Below are positions 44,433 through 52,283 of a stretch of 64,000 bases of DNA, piece by piece; the stretch's first letter is position 1; each line of letters opens with the position of its first letter. This DNA comes from Blautia coccoides. GTDB taxonomy: Bacteria > Bacillota > Clostridia > Lachnospirales > Lachnospiraceae. Below the pieces are notes generated by a model. That model had not been told where the DNA came from. It searched no databases and worked only from the letters and a program-made list of their open reading frames with translations. The DNA lies in contig NZ_CP136422.1 in the NCBI RefSeq assembly GCF_034355335.1, forward strand, positions 4,746,501 through 4,810,500. The letters are read 5' to 3'. The position numbers and the translations under genes are program-made.

Positions 44433-45869
44433 TTATTTTTTATGTTTTTCTACATATGCATCAATCTCTTCGGCTGTACTCTTGTCCAGCAGGGTCTCCG
44501 GTGCTTCCTCCAGGCGGCGTTTCCATTCCTCATTGGCCCGGCGAAGAACATAAGTATAATCCTCCATTGGTCTCTTCTTATAATTGCTGTTCCAGTCAGT
44601 ATAGTCCGGGTACCAGGAATCATACATATAATCAAGGGTATCGTCACTGGTAATAAACTGGCCGCCGCTTCCCTCCTCCATAATAGACGCTAAGGAAGCA
44701 GCCTCCTCAGACACATCAATACCGTTTCTGATATAGAGCAGACGGCTGGTGATCTCCTCATCAATAATGGTTTTTTCATAAGATGTAGTCATAAGGCCAT
44801 CCAGCGTTCCGATCTCAGACAACTGGTAATCTGCATTGGAGAGAATGTTTGCCATAGTGCCCTCATAAGATTCAATGCCGCATTGGATATCACAGTTAAG
44901 AGCATCTGTGCTGTAGGGAATTGTTCTGGAGGGCAGATGATAGAATCTTTTCCCCATTTCCATGGAACCGATCTGAAGCATCACACGTCCCGGTGAACCG
45001 CAGCAGTAGGTTGCGCCTTTCATATTGCCGGGACAGGCTCCCACACCGTAGCCTACAGGATTGCCCGGATTCACAAGCTGCGCAAGAACAATTCCTGCCA
45101 GAACCTCTGCATTTTGCATGGTAATAGTACCAAAGATGCGAATAGGACCGGTCACCCCTGTACTTGTGGCAGTTCCCATAGTAACAGCCTGACCCCGTTC
45201 GGCCAGTGCGATAATATTGTCAGCCACCTCACGGCTGTACGACATGGGACTCATAGACGGCGCAGACCCCGGTGCCAGATATACTTTTCCTCCAGGCCTG
45301 AGTTTTTCACCTGCAGCGATCTCAACCATATCAATGGCCTGATGCATCTCTTCATAAGAGAACAGCTTGGTATAGAATGGTTTATCTGTATGGTTTAACA
45401 GGGCACGCATGATCTCAAGATGGCGGTTGACCGGGTCCACATCATTGGCCTCAACACCGTTATTGGAATTCATAGTCATAACTTTGCTGCTCTGGTAGAT
45501 TTTGATCAGATTGATCACATCCTGCAGAGTACCGCGTCGGATCCCCTTATCGAGGTCCGTTATATTAACCGGTCCGATAGGTCCCGGAACACCATAATCG
45601 CCGCCCCCCAGATTAATACTCTTCTTAGCATCAAGACCATTCATCACAAACTGCGAAGGTGCTTTTTCAAGTGCGTCCCTGACCTGTAACTCCGTCATAT
45701 AAACCTGTGTGCCGTCTACACGAAAACCATGTTTCTTAAAAAGTCCAAGTGCTCTGTCACTGGGAATATGGACACCGTTCTCTGCCAAAAGTTTCATTGA
45801 GTAATCATGCACTCTCTGCAAATCCTCATCGGTGAACATGGACAGTGATACTCTTCTCATTTCTTCCAT
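44433..45869 (-). CDS. MttB-family (trimethylamine methyltransferase-like) protein, non-pyrrolysine, copy 1
   Basis: The 478 residues belong to the MttB superfamily of corrinoid-dependent methyltransferases. Family segments include the opening FTDEDLQRVHDYSMKLLAENGVHI, LYIRNGIDVSEEAASL and a TIM-barrel core with GGKVYLAPGSAPSMSPMSYSRE. The frame has no internal amber codon, so it is a non-pyrrolysine member; characterised ones demethylate glycine betaine, proline betaine, carnitine or gamma-butyrobetaine. The substrate here is unknown. It has its own promoter and is divergent from the IclR gene; no corrinoid protein lies beside it, so it may share the one at 51626. Confidence 0.88.
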   Translation of the reverse strand: MEEMRRVSLSMFTDEDLQRVHDYSMKLLAENGVHIPSDRALGLFKKHGFRVDGTQVYMTELQVRDALEKAPSQFVMNGLDAKKSINLGGGDYGVPGPIGPVNITDLDKGIRRGTLQDVINLIKIYQSSKVMTMNSNNGVEANDVDPVNRHLEIMRALLNHTDKPFYTKLFSYEEMHQAIDMVEIAAGEKLRPGGKVYLAPGSAPSMSPMSYSREVADNIIALAERGQAVTMGTATSTGVTGPIRIFGTITMQNAEVLAGIVLAQLVNPGNPVGYGVGACPGNMKGATYCCGSPGRVMLQIGSMEMGKRFYHLPSRTIPYSTDALNCDIQCGIESYEGTMANILSNADYQLSEIGTLDGLMTTSYEKTIIDEEITSRLLYIRNGIDVSEEAASLASIMEEGSGGQFITSDDTLDYMYDSWYPDYTDWNSNYKKRPMEDYTYVLRRANEEWKRRLEEAPETLLDKSTAEEIDAYVEKHKK

Positions 45870-45927
45870 TTTTCCTCTCCTTTATTTCATTATTTTACTT
45901 TAAATTTCTATTTTTATCATTTATTTC

Positions 45928-45956
45928 ATTTTACTATATTTTGATTCATCTTTCAA
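45928..45956 (-). promoter_or_regulatory. Promoter of the MttB1 gene
   Basis: TTGAAA (45951-45956) and TAAAAT (45928-45933) on the minus strand are 17 bases apart, 59 bases before the ATG. The TTATGCATAA element begins 17 bases upstream of the -35 box. Confidence 0.7.
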
Positions 45957-46185
45957 ATATTATATCATTAAATTATGCATAAGATTTTCCTGTCATTTTT
46001 ATGCATCTTGTCCCGGCGATTAAAGCGAAATATTTAAACCAGAGTAGGTAAACTAGAGAGCATAAAAATCTTTTTTTTATTATTGTATCGTTTCATTTCA
46101 TATATTCTAATTTCATTTTAAAACAATAACGATTCTTTTTTCAAAATTATAAATCACTATCTCAAGCTGCCATTCAAAATTTCTC

Positions 46186-46214
46186 TTGCGCACAGATTCA
46201 TAAAAATGTATAAT
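46186..46214 (+). promoter_or_regulatory. Promoter of the IclR gene
   Basis: TTGCGC (46186-46191) and TATAAT (46209-46214) are 17 bases apart, 47 bases before the TTG start. Confidence 0.75.
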
Positions 46215-46260
46215 GAAACAAAGAGTTTATCTCTCGAAATAAAGATAAGGAGGATATATT

Positions 46261-47034
46261 TTGAGCAAAGCAATACAAAAAATGGAAACCATTCAGGCGA
46301 TTGACCGTGCTTTTCAGATTCTCGAGACTATATCCCGTTCAGGTAATATGACATTAGCTGAATTACATGAAAAGGTTAATATCAGCAAGGCTTCTCTCTC
46401 CCGTCTGGTATATACACTAGTGGAAAACGGTTATATTGAGAAGAGACCAAACAATGAATACAGTCTTACATTAAAGACATATGAAGTAGGTATCAACGCT
46501 GTACAAAATCTGGATCAGATATCGCTGATCAACTCCACACTTGCGGATTTAAGCAGAGAAACAGGGCGGGTTGCACAATTCTCAGTAGAGGACAACAACC
46601 AGGTTTTATGTGTGCAGAGTATTGGGCAGAAGGCACCGTCCTTCTCCGTCTATACCAACGTTGGACGGCGTTCCCCACTCTATTGTACAAGCGCCGGCAA
46701 AGCCATCTTGTCCACGTATTCCAATAATGAGATCATAGATAAATGGGAAAAATTTGATGTAAAGCCTCTAACCGAACATACCATTACAGACATCCACGCT
46801 TTACTTCAAGACATAAGTGAAGTCAAACAGAGACATTACGCCCTGGATCGGGAAGAAAATGAATATAACATATTCTGTGTGGGTGCCCTCGTAATGAATT
46901 ACACCAATACACCTCTGGGAGCTATCAGCATCAGCGGGACCACGCTCACCCAAGAGGAAGAACAGACAATAAGCCAAACTCTTACCGCTGCTGTCAAGAG
47001 ACTGTCCGCGACCCTTGGATACGTCATGCGGTAA
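46261..47034 (+). CDS. IclR-family transcriptional regulator
   Basis: The 257 residues have the IclR winged helix (AIDRAFQILETISRSGNMTLAELHEKVNISKASLSRLVYTL) and the C-terminal effector domain (SPLYCTSAGKAILST, LDREENEYNIFCVGALV, GAISISG). The start is a TTG behind AAGGAGGATATATT at ideal spacing; an ATG at 46282 is less well placed. It is divergent from MttB1 and probably controls it, and perhaps the ferredoxin operon, in answer to a pathway acid. Confidence 0.92.
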   Translation: MSKAIQKMETIQAIDRAFQILETISRSGNMTLAELHEKVNISKASLSRLVYTLVENGYIEKRPNNEYSLTLKTYEVGINAVQNLDQISLINSTLADLSRETGRVAQFSVEDNNQVLCVQSIGQKAPSFSVYTNVGRRSPLYCTSAGKAILSTYSNNEIIDKWEKFDVKPLTEHTITDIHALLQDISEVKQRHYALDREENEYNIFCVGALVMNYTNTPLGAISISGTTLTQEEEQTISQTLTAAVKRLSATLGYVMR

Positions 47035-47073
47035 TATAAAAAGGGGCTGTCGGGAAATAGATAGCCTAAAACA

Positions 47074-47109
47074 GGGGAGGATTTGACCATCATCGGTCAC
47101 ATCCTCCCC
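47074..47109 (+). terminator. Hairpin at the left end of the IS1182 element
   Basis: GGGGAGGAT-T-TGACC pairs with GGTCA-C-ATCCTCCCC, a 14 bp stem with one mismatch and a 6-base loop. It can stop transcription coming out of the IclR gene or hide the transposase start region from outside transcripts. Confidence 0.65.
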
Positions 47110-47187
47110 TTGAACTATATCCTAAAACAGAAAAAAAGATGGCTAACGACAACCATCTTTTCCTCCGTTCCATGTTATAATAGAACT

Positions 47188-48942
47188 ATGCTTAAACAAG
47201 ATTATTATAACGAATTTTTTGATTTAGGGCAACAGAAAATTAACTTCAGTTTCTTCGAATTGCATTTACCCGATGACGATCCAGTCTATACCCTAAAAAA
47301 AGTGATGGAGGAATTAGATTTTTCAGGCCTGCTTGCCTGTTGTTCAGATAAGGGAAGAACCGGGTACAATCCAATCATGATGTATGCTGTCGTTACCTAC
47401 GCAAACATGCGCGGAGTGCGTTCTGTTGACCGTATTGTTGAATCATGCGAAAGGGACCTTGCTTTTATCTGGCTGACCAAAGGGCAGAAACCGAAGCGGG
47501 ATGCTTTCTATGAATTCAAGAATAAAAAACTGACGGGTGATCTTCTGGATGAGCTGAATTACCAATTCATGCGCCAATTGAAAAAAGAGGGCCTGATCAC
47601 GCTCAAAGAACTCTTTATTGATGGTACGAAGCTGGAAGCCAATGCAAACCGCTATACTTTTGTCTGGAGAGGGAGCATCAATTACCATCTTGCAGGTCTT
47701 TTGGATAAGATAGATGCACTTTATGAAAAGTACAATACACTTCTGCATGAAAATGGGTATGCAGCGAAATACGACCTTGGGGATGCAAAGATGTTCATCA
47801 TCGAAGGCATGGAAAAAGTCAGGCGTGTGATTGATGAAAACCGGAAACGAAAACTGACAAAGCATAAGAAGCTCTCAAACAATACAATCATCGAAATAGA
47901 TAACTGCTCCCCTCTTGAGATTTTGAAGCTTCAGAAGAATCTGATGCAGATTACAGAAGGTGAGGGGATATCATTCGTCCACAGTAAGGGAAAAACGAAG
48001 TCCGAGCTTCAAAAACTGTATGAGGAACTGGAGGAATGCGGAAACCGCCTGATGGGATATAAAGAATGCTTTGAAATCATGGGGAAAGACCGCAACAGTT
48101 ATTCCAAAACGGATCTGGAAGCAACGTTTATGCGGATGAAGGAAGACCACATGCTCAACGGTCAGTTAAAACCAGCTTACAACGTTCAGATCGCGGTGGA
48201 GAACTATTTCATCGTTCACGGATACGTGAGCAATGACCGTACAGATTATAACACCCTGATCCCGGTTTTGGAGAAGCATCAGAAAGCCTTTGGTAAAGTA
48301 TTGGATGAAGTGACAGCAGACAGCGGATACTGCAGCGAGAAAAACCTCTTGTATCTGAAACACAATGGGATTGCCAGTTATATCAAACTCCAGGATCACG
48401 AAAAACGGAAAACCCGTGCCTATAAAGAAGATATCAGCAAATATTACAACATGACAACCCATATCTTTGAAGATGAGCGCTACTATATCTGTCATGACGG
48501 AAGAGAGCTTCGTCATATCCGGACAGAAAGTAAGGAGCAGGACGGGTATAGCCAGACATGGGAAGTCTATGGATGTGCAGATTGCAGCGGCTGTGAACAT
48601 AAATCCCGTTGTCTGTATAAGTACAATGCGGAAAAAAACAGTGACCGAAATAAAGTCATGAAGATCAATGAGCAGTGGGAGGAACTGAAAGAAGCATCCA
48701 ATGCCAACATCCAGAGTGAGAAGGGGATCCTGAAGCGCCAGATCCGTTCCATCCAGACCGAAGGGCACTTCGGGGACATCAAGGAAAACGAAAACTTCCG
48801 TCGGTTCAATTACCGCAATTCAGAAAAAGTGTATAAAGAATTCATGCTGTATGCAATTGGCCGGAATATAAATAAATATCATCGGTTTCTTTACCATGAG
48901 ATCGAGAAATACGCAGGAAAATCTGATCAAAAGACAGCTTAG
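47188..48942 (+). CDS. IS1182-family transposase
   Basis: The 584 residues match the family: MLKQDYYNEFFDLGQQK opening, catalytic Asp in ELFIDGTKLEANANRY, Asp in VTADSGYCSEKN, and Glu in the HFGDIKENENFRRFNYR block. A Cys-rich motif CADCSGCEHKSRC precedes the last part. The ATG at 47188 is used because the longer frame from 47083 reads through the IS end hairpin. The frame is complete. Confidence 0.93.
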   Translation: MLKQDYYNEFFDLGQQKINFSFFELHLPDDDPVYTLKKVMEELDFSGLLACCSDKGRTGYNPIMMYAVVTYANMRGVRSVDRIVESCERDLAFIWLTKGQKPKRDAFYEFKNKKLTGDLLDELNYQFMRQLKKEGLITLKELFIDGTKLEANANRYTFVWRGSINYHLAGLLDKIDALYEKYNTLLHENGYAAKYDLGDAKMFIIEGMEKVRRVIDENRKRKLTKHKKLSNNTIIEIDNCSPLEILKLQKNLMQITEGEGISFVHSKGKTKSELQKLYEELEECGNRLMGYKECFEIMGKDRNSYSKTDLEATFMRMKEDHMLNGQLKPAYNVQIAVENYFIVHGYVSNDRTDYNTLIPVLEKHQKAFGKVLDEVTADSGYCSEKNLLYLKHNGIASYIKLQDHEKRKTRAYKEDISKYYNMTTHIFEDERYYICHDGRELRHIRTESKEQDGYSQTWEVYGCADCSGCEHKSRCLYKYNAEKNSDRNKVMKINEQWEELKEASNANIQSEKGILKRQIRSIQTEGHFGDIKENENFRRFNYRNSEKVYKEFMLYAIGRNINKYHRFLYHEIEKYAGKSDQKTA

Positions 48943-49010
48943 CTGCCAGAGCGGAGCTGCAAATATGTAAAAAGGGGATTTTGCGCCCTAAAATAGGAGA
49001 AGTAAAGAAA

Positions 49011-49074
49011 AACAAGCATATCCCGCAGAACGTCCTTTGCTGAAAAGCAAGGAAATCTGCGGGATATGCTTGTT
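49011..49074 (+). terminator. Very long hairpin at the right end of the IS1182 element
   Basis: A perfect 19 bp stem (49011-49029 with 49056-49074, starting AACAAGCATATCCCGCAGA) encloses a second stem TCCTTTGCT/AGCAAGGA around GAAA. TTTT ends the stem on the plus strand. It is a probable terminator of the transposase gene. Confidence 0.8.
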
Positions 49075-49125
49075 TTGGTGTAGGGGCTTTAAAAATCAGT
49101 ATTAACCGACAGCCCCTCTTCTGTT

Positions 49126-50037
49126 TCAAACGACAGGGGATTGTGCGTCCAGGTTCCTCTGGTCTCTGTCCAGCATGAACACGGAAATCAAAATGATGAC
49201 ACCCCCAATGATCTGGTTTGCTGTAGGAATGGTCCTGTACAGCACAAGTGAAGTCAAAATGGTTACCACAGGCAGAAAATCCATCATGAGATTTGACAGC
49301 AGTACCCCGATCTTTTTGATCGCAAAGATATTTAAGAAATAAGCAATTGTAGAATTAAATACTCCCAATATGATCAGATTCATAAACACCGACGGTTTTG
49401 CCAGGACTGACGGCTCTATCTGATAGAAGAATAAAAACGGCAGGGTGGTGACTGCCCCTACAAGGGCCTGGTAATTCAGCAGTACCGTCTTCTCATAACC
49501 GTCTGATATCCTGTCTGTCAGGAAACAATAGATGACCCAGGAAATAATATTCAGAAAGCACAGCGCATATCCCTTGAAATTGGTGGCCATCAGGTCCCCG
49601 ATCTTCACTCCCATAAGAATATACACACCCACCAGGGAGACCAGGATTCCCAAAATCCCCATTCTCGTCTTCTTCCTGTGAAACAGCACAAATTCCATGA
49701 TCAGTGCAAAAACAGCGGCAAATCCAAAAAGAAGGGACGAAACCGTAGCTCCCACAGCGTTGACTCCCAGAATCGTGAACCCGTGGAAAAATGTAGTTCC
49801 AAACAAGCCGGACAGGATGATGATACCCCAGTCCTTTTTCTTTACTTTCATATTTTTTCTGGTTATGAGATTATACCCGGTGAACAAAATTGTCATAATA
49901 GCCATCTGGATCACCAGGATCACTACCGTAGGAAGGTATTCACTGATCACAGCTCTGGAAATATAAGACACACCGTATATCGTGACGACTACCACCATGG
50001 CCAGCAGCCCTATGGTCTTGCCTTTTGTCTTATCCAT
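49126..50037 (-). CDS. EamA/DMT-superfamily transporter
   Basis: The 303 residues have ten hydrophobic segments in two repeats, as in EamA metabolite transporters: IYGVSYISRAVISEYLPTV near the start, FGTTFFHGFTILGVNAVGATVSSLLFG, and PVVTILTSLVLYRTIPTANQIIGGVIIL near the end. Substrate unknown; from its place after MttB2 it may export a demethylated product. The ATG at 50037 is used since the one at 50043 overlaps its ribosome site (GGGGGAGA). Confidence 0.87.
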   Translation of the reverse strand: MDKTKGKTIGLLAMVVVVTIYGVSYISRAVISEYLPTVVILVIQMAIMTILFTGYNLITRKNMKVKKKDWGIIILSGLFGTTFFHGFTILGVNAVGATVSSLLFGFAAVFALIMEFVLFHRKKTRMGILGILVSLVGVYILMGVKIGDLMATNFKGYALCFLNIISWVIYCFLTDRISDGYEKTVLLNYQALVGAVTTLPFLFFYQIEPSVLAKPSVFMNLIILGVFNSTIAYFLNIFAIKKIGVLLSNLMMDFLPVVTILTSLVLYRTIPTANQIIGGVIILISVFMLDRDQRNLDAQSPVV

Positions 50038-50052
50038 AAGCATTCTCCCCCT

Positions 50053-51492
50053 CTAACGCTTGATATTCTTCGCCTTCTCCGAGGAACCGGCAGCAACAGC
50101 GTCGATGGCATCCCTCACATCCTTTGGAAGGATTTCATGATCGCGCAGCTCTTCCAGCATATCCTTTACTTTTTCCGCGCATACCTTGCGGATATCACGG
50201 CTGCCGTTTGCTTCCCAGTTCTCCCAGGTACCCCTTTCCATATATCTTGGCATCCAGATTTCATCCTTGAAATGTTCAAAGGTGTGGTCTGTCTCCAGGA
50301 ATGTATTGCCGGGCCCCACTTCCTCCATATTATCATAGGCCAGAGTCTCATCGTCAAAGTTAAGTGGACGTGCCATCCTCTGCAGGATCTGCATACACTC
50401 ATCCGAATAAATCATATCTGCGAAGTCCACCATAAGGTCCATATCAAGCTGCATGGAAACGATGAAATCGCAGCTCAGCGCTCCTGCCAGTCCGCCCATA
50501 CCGGTCTCAAATCCTGCCTGCGCATCCAGAACCTTGCCGTCGCGCAGGTTGGCGGGCATCTTTGTGGGCAGCCCCACATAATCTCCCATCTGTGACATTC
50601 CCACCTTCATGATGATACTCTCCGGTGAGGACATGTTGATGCACATGGTCTTCATATCCATACTGCGCACATAGCTGGAATAGATAACAGGCGCCCCCGG
50701 ATTCACAAGCTGTGACAGGGCTATGCAGGCCAGAGTCTCCGCATGGGTATGCACCAGCGCGCTCTCCACTGACATAGGCGATGTCATGCCCAGAATACCT
50801 CCGGAACTGATGACAGAAGGCACCTTATGCACAGCGGCCTCCATCAGTACATTGGATGTATTCTCATCCACACGCAGCGGCGGCATGGTCAGGACCCAGA
50901 AAGATATAAAAGGCCGTTTCAGGAACTCTTCCTCGCTTCCCACCGCCAGGCTTGCCATCTTTATAGCATCCCGCACGCCCTCTTTCCCCACAGCTCCGCC
51001 TGTGATGTGTTTTGTGGTATTTTTGATGGAAGTGGCCCAGGTGTACCAGTCTGATGCTGCCATGGGTACATCCTGTGGGGTGACCAGTGCACTGGCAATT
51101 GTCACCGTGTCCAGTTTTTCCATGATCCTTGTGATCAGGGCAAGATCTCTGTCCGTAGCTTTCCTGCGCAATCCTGTCTCCGGGTCCAGCACATGGGTGG
51201 CCATGGTCATGGCCGCCAGGGACGGCACCCTGTCTTTCACATGTACGTCTTTGTCAGGAGTCCTTCCATATAAAACGAATTCCTCCCTCTTGGGAACCGT
51301 CTTAAGCCCCTCCTCAATAATATTCCGTGGTATCTTTACAATCTGGCCGGACACCTCTGCCCCTGCTTTCGCAAAATAGTCTCTTGCCTCTGCGCCCTCG
51401 AATTTCATACCCAGATTTTCCAGCATTTCCAATGCTTTTTCATGTACCCGTACTACTTCCGCCTCACTTAAATACTTGATCGATGGTCTCAT
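50053..51492 (-). CDS. MttB-family methyltransferase, non-pyrrolysine, copy 2
   Basis: The 479 residues are a second MttB-superfamily protein, only distantly like copy 1 at 44433. Family segments: LSEAEVVRVHEKALEMLENLGM, FISFWVLTMPPLRVDENTSN, SSGGILGMTSPMSVESALVHTHAETLACIALSQLVNPGAPVIY. No amber codon interrupts it. It follows the corrinoid protein gene after a stem-loop, the usual MttB/MttC pairing, so this pair should move a methyl group from an N-methylated substrate to the corrinoid. GGAGGAGGTAAAGAC precedes the ATG. Confidence 0.9.
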   Translation of the reverse strand: MRPSIKYLSEAEVVRVHEKALEMLENLGMKFEGAEARDYFAKAGAEVSGQIVKIPRNIIEEGLKTVPKREEFVLYGRTPDKDVHVKDRVPSLAAMTMATHVLDPETGLRRKATDRDLALITRIMEKLDTVTIASALVTPQDVPMAASDWYTWATSIKNTTKHITGGAVGKEGVRDAIKMASLAVGSEEEFLKRPFISFWVLTMPPLRVDENTSNVLMEAAVHKVPSVISSGGILGMTSPMSVESALVHTHAETLACIALSQLVNPGAPVIYSSYVRSMDMKTMCINMSSPESIIMKVGMSQMGDYVGLPTKMPANLRDGKVLDAQAGFETGMGGLAGALSCDFIVSMQLDMDLMVDFADMIYSDECMQILQRMARPLNFDDETLAYDNMEEVGPGNTFLETDHTFEHFKDEIWMPRYMERGTWENWEANGSRDIRKVCAEKVKDMLEELRDHEILPKDVRDAIDAVAAGSSEKAKNIKR

Positions 51493-51524
51493 GTCTTTAC
51501 CTCCTCCATAATACATAACTTAAA

Positions 51525-51591
51525 ACCCTGTTCTACTGCATCCCCGATACGTATCTTCTTTTGATACATCAAGGATACCACAGAACAGGGT
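51525..51591 (-). other. Long stem-loop between the corrinoid protein and MttB2 genes
   Basis: ACCCTGTTCT (51525-51534) and AGAACAGGGT (51582-51591) form a perfect 10 bp stem enclosing about 47 bases with a further GTATC/GATAC pairing. TTTTA follows on the minus strand. It can be a partial terminator or a processing site that sets the ratio of the two proteins. Confidence 0.65.
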
Positions 51592-51625
51592 CCTTTACTT
51601 TTGCTTTATTTTTCTATTTATTGCT

Positions 51626-52273
51626 CTATATTTCTTTCAGGATTTTGGATAGGTTCTTGTTCAGGAAATCTCGCAGTTCAATGGCATCCCTGGTGTAATA
51701 GTCCGCTCCGATCTCCTCCGCGTATTCTCTGCTGACGGACAGGCCTCCCACAAAGACAATCACCTTGTCCCTTATTCCGGCTCTCTCCAGCTCCTCTATG
51801 ATCCCCCTCAGCTCACAGACTGTTGTTGGAAGAAGCGCAGATGCCATGACAAGCTTGGCCTCATTCTCCACAGCCGCCTCCACAAATTCCTCCTTTGTCA
51901 CGTCCACACCTAAATCCACCATGTCTATATTCAGGGTGGAGAGGTATATCTTGACCAGATTCTTTCCGATATCATGGACATCCCCCTCCACAGTGCCGAT
52001 GACCGCTGTGCACTGCCTTGCCCCGCCTTGGTCCAGATAAGGGGTCAGGCATCTGAGACCCGCATTCAGTGCCCGGGCCACCCTCAGGGCCTCCGGCACA
52101 CAGACCTCACTGTTGCGGAACTTGTACGCCAGTGTATCCACTCCCAGGATCAGCCCCTCTTTCAGCACCGATTCCGGAGGATAGCAGACGGCGATTGCTT
52201 TCTTTATGAGATTAACCACCTCGTCGGCTTTCCCACCCAGAAGATTCCGCCTGATCTCTTCATATATATCCAT
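51626..52273 (-). CDS. Corrinoid (cobalamin-binding) methyl-carrier protein, MtbC/MttC-like
   Basis: The 215 residues have a helical methyltransferase-associated cap (about 1-85) and a B12-binding Rossmann domain with the base-off motif GTVEGDVHDIGKNLV, where His is the lower cobalt ligand, followed by SALLPTTVCELRGIIE and FVGGLSVSREYAEEIGADYY. It accepts a methyl group from MttB2 and passes it on, normally to tetrahydrofolate by another enzyme not seen here. It starts 10 bases after the regulator gene stop, behind AGGAGAG. Confidence 0.93.
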   Translation of the reverse strand: MDIYEEIRRNLLGGKADEVVNLIKKAIAVCYPPESVLKEGLILGVDTLAYKFRNSEVCVPEALRVARALNAGLRCLTPYLDQGGARQCTAVIGTVEGDVHDIGKNLVKIYLSTLNIDMVDLGVDVTKEEFVEAAVENEAKLVMASALLPTTVCELRGIIEELERAGIRDKVIVFVGGLSVSREYAEEIGADYYTRDAIELRDFLNKNLSKILKEI

Positions 52274-52283
52274 TCTGTCTCTC

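Larger units (their letters stand above)
45870..46260. other. Divergent control region between MttB1 and IclR
   Basis: About 390 AT-rich bases. It contains both promoters (listed), and two TTATGCAT-type elements in inverted order: one at 45973-45982 (TTATGCATAA) and one at 45998-46005 (TTTATGCA). No gene is seen. Confidence 0.6.
47042..49117 (+). mobile_element. IS1182-family insertion sequence
   Basis: The 2,076 bp element has 12 bp perfect inverted ends AGGGGCTGTCGG (47042-47053 and 49106-49117 reversed) and one transposase. It begins 8 bases after the IclR stop and ends 8 bases before the stop of the convergent DMT gene, so no coding frame is broken. No target duplication is evident. Confidence 0.85.

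Noticed and set aside
44433..51492. Pyrrolysine-containing trimethylamine methyltransferase
   Set aside because: Both MttB-family frames are full length without an internal amber codon, and no pylTSBCD genes are seen.
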